From positions 1-64,000 of the forward strand of contig CAZPWJ010000021.1 of the NCBI GenBank assembly GCA_964590195.1: a stretch of DNA of 64,000 nucleotides. Reading direction: 5' to 3'. The notes under the pieces were generated by a model. It did not search any database. It was not told where the DNA came from and saw nothing but the letters and a program-made list of their open reading frames with translations. Position numbers and translations under genes: made by a program. Numbering within the stretch: position 1 is the stretch's first letter; every line of letters starts with the position of its first letter. This DNA comes from GCA-2731375 sp964590195. GTDB lineage: Bacteria; Pseudomonadota; Alphaproteobacteria; GCA-2731375. Shown in pieces: positions 62,108 to 64,000 of this stretch.

Positions 62108-64000
62108 GGCGCTTGCCCACCCGAGCCAATCGTACTTTCCGGCGATATCAGGATATTCAAATAGCGGTCGACGGTGGCGACGTGGCCAGGATGAATGACC
62201 GTGGTCGAATCTGTTTGGGTGACCACCGCCGGACCGACGATGCGGTGGCCGGCGCGCAGCAGCTTGCGGTCATAGATGTTGGCATTGACAAAGCCGCCGT
62301 CGAAATGAACCCGGTGTTGCTCCATCACTGCCGCCGAGGCATCCGGGCCCTCCAGATCAAAGCTGGGCAGGTGGACCTTTTCCACCTGGCCGGTCCCGAC
62401 CGCGCGCAGATTGACCATTTCCACCGGCTGTTCCAGGCGGAAGCCGTACAGGCGCTCGTGAGCGTCGCCAAAGCGCGCCTCCAGGTCCGACAGGCCGCCA
62501 TTGCTCAGGCTGTCTGGATTGACCTGCAGGGCAAACTCATAACCTTGGCGGAAATAGCGCACGTCGGCCTGAAAACTCAGCTCCTGGCGTTGGTCATCGA
62601 TGCCTTCCTCGCGCAGCCAGCCCCGCGCCTCCCGGCCCAGGCGGTCATAGATCTCGCCCAGCTGATTGCCATCCACGTCCGCCATGTTGCGTACATAGGT
62701 TTGTGCGAATTCGTTTTTCACATCGGAATAAAGAAAGCCAAGCGCCGACAGCACGCCCGGCGTCGGCGGTACGATGACTGGATAGCAATTGCCCAGGATG
62801 GCCATGGCGTTGCCGTGCAAGGGCCCCGCGCCGCCGAACGCCACCAGGGCGAAGTCGCGCGGGTCCAGTCCCTTTTGCACGCTGACCAGACGCAGGGCGC
62901 CGAACATGTTCTCGTTGACGATATCCAAAATACCCTGCGCGGCCTGATGCAGATCCAGGCCCAGGGCGCGGGCGATCTTGCCCACCGCTTCTTCCGCCGC
63001 CTTGATGTCCAGCACCATGCGGCCATCCAACAGCTGCGGCGGCAGGCGGCCCAGCAGCAGGTTGGCATCCGTCACGGTGGGATGTTCGCCGCCGCGCCCG
63101 TAACAGGCCGGTCCAGGTGCGGCGCCAGCGCTTTCCGGGCCCACGCGAAGGGCGCCGGTCATGGGCACATGGGCGATGGAACCGCCGCCCGCGCCCACCG
63201 AATGAACCTCCACCGAAGGGATCTTGATGGGGTATTGGCCCAGGGCGGTCTGCCGCGAAATCAACGGTTCGCCATTCTGGATCAGCGAGACATCGGTCGA
63301 GGTGCCGCCCATGTCGAAACCAAGGGCATTGTCATATCCGGCCAGGGTGGCGAGATAGGCCGCGCCCGAGACACCGCCCGCCGGCCCCGACAGCATGGTG
63401 TGCACCGGTGAGTCGGAGGCCCGCTGCACCGACATCAAGCCGCCGTCGGAGCGGACGATGTTGACGTGGGGCGAGAACTGAATGGTCTTCAGCTTGTCCT
63501 CGAAACTAGCCAGATAGCGCTGCATGGACGGGCCCACATAGGCGTTCATCACCGTCACCAGGGTGCGTTCGTACTCACGGAATTCCGGCAGGATATCCGA
63601 GGATAGCGAGACCGGAATATCCGCGCCGGCCTCCTCGATGATCGTGCGCAGGCGGCGTTCGTGATCCGGGTTGGCGTAAGAATGCAGCAACGACACGGTG
63701 ATGGATTCAACGCCGGCCTCGATCAATTCGCGCACCGCTTCCCGTGCCGCCGCCTCGTCCAGGGGGGTGAGCACATCGCCCCGCGCGCTGGTCCGTTCGG
63801 GGATGCCGCGGGTCAGTTCCAGATCCGCCAGGGGATCGGGTTTTTCCATGATCATCCAGCCGGCCAGGGGCCCCGGCGTCTGCGAGCGGGCCAGATGCAG
63901 GACCTGTTCGAAATCCTTGGTCACCAGCAGTCCGACCTTGGCGCCCTTTTCCTCCAGCACGATGTTGGTGGAGACGGTTGTGCCGTGCAGCAAGGCGTTG
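62104..64000 (-). CDS. hyuA: Hydantoinase A / oxoprolinase family protein, 5' end outside the window
   Basis: ATPase-fold subunit of the ATP-dependent hydantoinase/oxoprolinase pair. About 632 residues are visible and the frame stays open to the window edge, where NALLHGTTVSTNIVLE marks the normal early part of the protein, so roughly 60 residues are missing. The second nucleotide-binding half shows MLSGPAGGVSGAAYLA and LGFDMGGTSTDVSLI. The stop overlaps the hyuB start as ATGA, so the two are translated together and probably form a complex. Confidence 0.93.
   Translation of the reverse strand, partial: NALLHGTTVSTNIVLEEKGAKVGLLVTKDFEQVLHLARSQTPGPLAGWMIMEKPDPLADLELTRGIPERTSARGDVLTPLDEAAAREAVRELIEAGVESITVSLLHSYANPDHERRLRTIIEEAGADIPVSLSSDILPEFREYERTLVTVMNAYVGPSMQRYLASFEDKLKTIQFSPHVNIVRSDGGLMSVQRASDSPVHTMLSGPAGGVSGAAYLATLAGYDNALGFDMGGTSTDVSLIQNGEPLISRQTALGQYPIKIPSVEVHSVGAGGGSIAHVPMTGALRVGPESAGAAPGPACYGRGGEHPTVTDANLLLGRLPPQLLDGRMVLDIKAAEEAVGKIARALGLDLHQAAQGILDIVNENMFGALRLVSVQKGLDPRDFALVAFGGAGPLHGNAMAILGNCYPVIVPPTPGVLSALGFLYSDVKNEFAQTYVRNMADVDGNQLGEIYDRLGREARGWLREEGIDDQRQELSFQADVRYFRQGYEFALQVNPDSLSNGGLSDLEARFGDAHERLYGFRLEQPVEMVNLRAVGTGQVEKVHLPSFDLEGPDASAAVMEQHRVHFDGGFVNANIYDRKLLRAGHRIVGPAVVTQTDSTTVIHPGHVATVDRYLNILISPESTIGSGGQAP

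Noticed and set aside
1..64000. tRNA, rRNA, CRISPR arrays, prophage or complete insertion sequences
   Set aside because: None seen by reading the intergenic sequences and translated frames; short tRNA-like folds were not searched by computation.

Overview
The window is high-GC DNA from a bacterial chromosome, most likely an alphaproteobacterium of Rhodospirillales type. The evidence is the gene set and its order: a bifunctional GlnD with two ACT domains, a MaeB-type malic enzyme fused to a phosphotransacetylase domain lying divergent to mutS, purE-purK-pyrD (quinone type), a TIGR02281-type aspartic protease, and HAMP chemoreceptors with near-identical signalling tails. No rRNA, tRNA, CRISPR array, prophage or intact transposase gene was seen. 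Both window edges cut genes: a chemoreceptor on the left and hyuA on the right.

Layout. 0-4.8 kb: two tandem methyl-accepting chemotaxis proteins, each with an internally duplicated sensor region and a similar terminator. 4.8-8.4 kb: glnD and an SDR (minus strand). 8.5-24.4 kb: an accessory catabolic block with a tandem triplet of paralogous SDRs, a secreted PQQ-type sugar dehydrogenase-like beta-propeller, an MDR oxidoreductase, a DapA-like aldolase/lyase, a D-2-hydroxyacid dehydrogenase, an alpha/beta hydrolase, a Baeyer-Villiger-type monooxygenase, a cupin, an NTF2-like protein, an epimerase, a large acyl-CoA dehydrogenase with a divergent LysR regulator, and a TcuA-like flavoprotein. The set alcohol dehydrogenase, BVMO, esterase, acyl-CoA dehydrogenase would suit oxidation of a cyclic alcohol or ketone (inference). 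24.4-36 kb: housekeeping genes mutS, maeB, an aspartic protease, pyrD-purK-purE, a GGDEF protein and a DUF465 protein.

36-38.7 kb: the most unusual locus. It has a strong promoter, a candidate small RNA with its own terminator, a 425-residue orphan protein whose C-terminal part is AT-rich and carries a phospholipase A2-like signature, and a convergent lipoprotein. 38.9-47.6 kb: upp, a Sua5-like protein, membrane proteins, an amidase, a DehI-like protein, a crotonase, a frameshifted class I glutamine amidotransferase followed by a 25-bp inverted repeat resembling a REP/RAYT palindrome, an Fe-S protein and a GNAT protein.

47.6-64 kb: a nitrogen-compound uptake and breakdown region. A dihydropyrimidinase lies divergent to a polyamine-type ABC importer (binding protein and two permeases). 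The ATPase sits in a separate minus-strand run ordered hyuA-hyuB-flotillin-ATPase-FAD oxidase-uronate dehydrogenase-like-enolase superfamily enzyme. The flotillin is nearly twice the usual size and contains seven 29-residue repeats inside a 200-residue duplication. HyuB carries an extra N-terminal domain.
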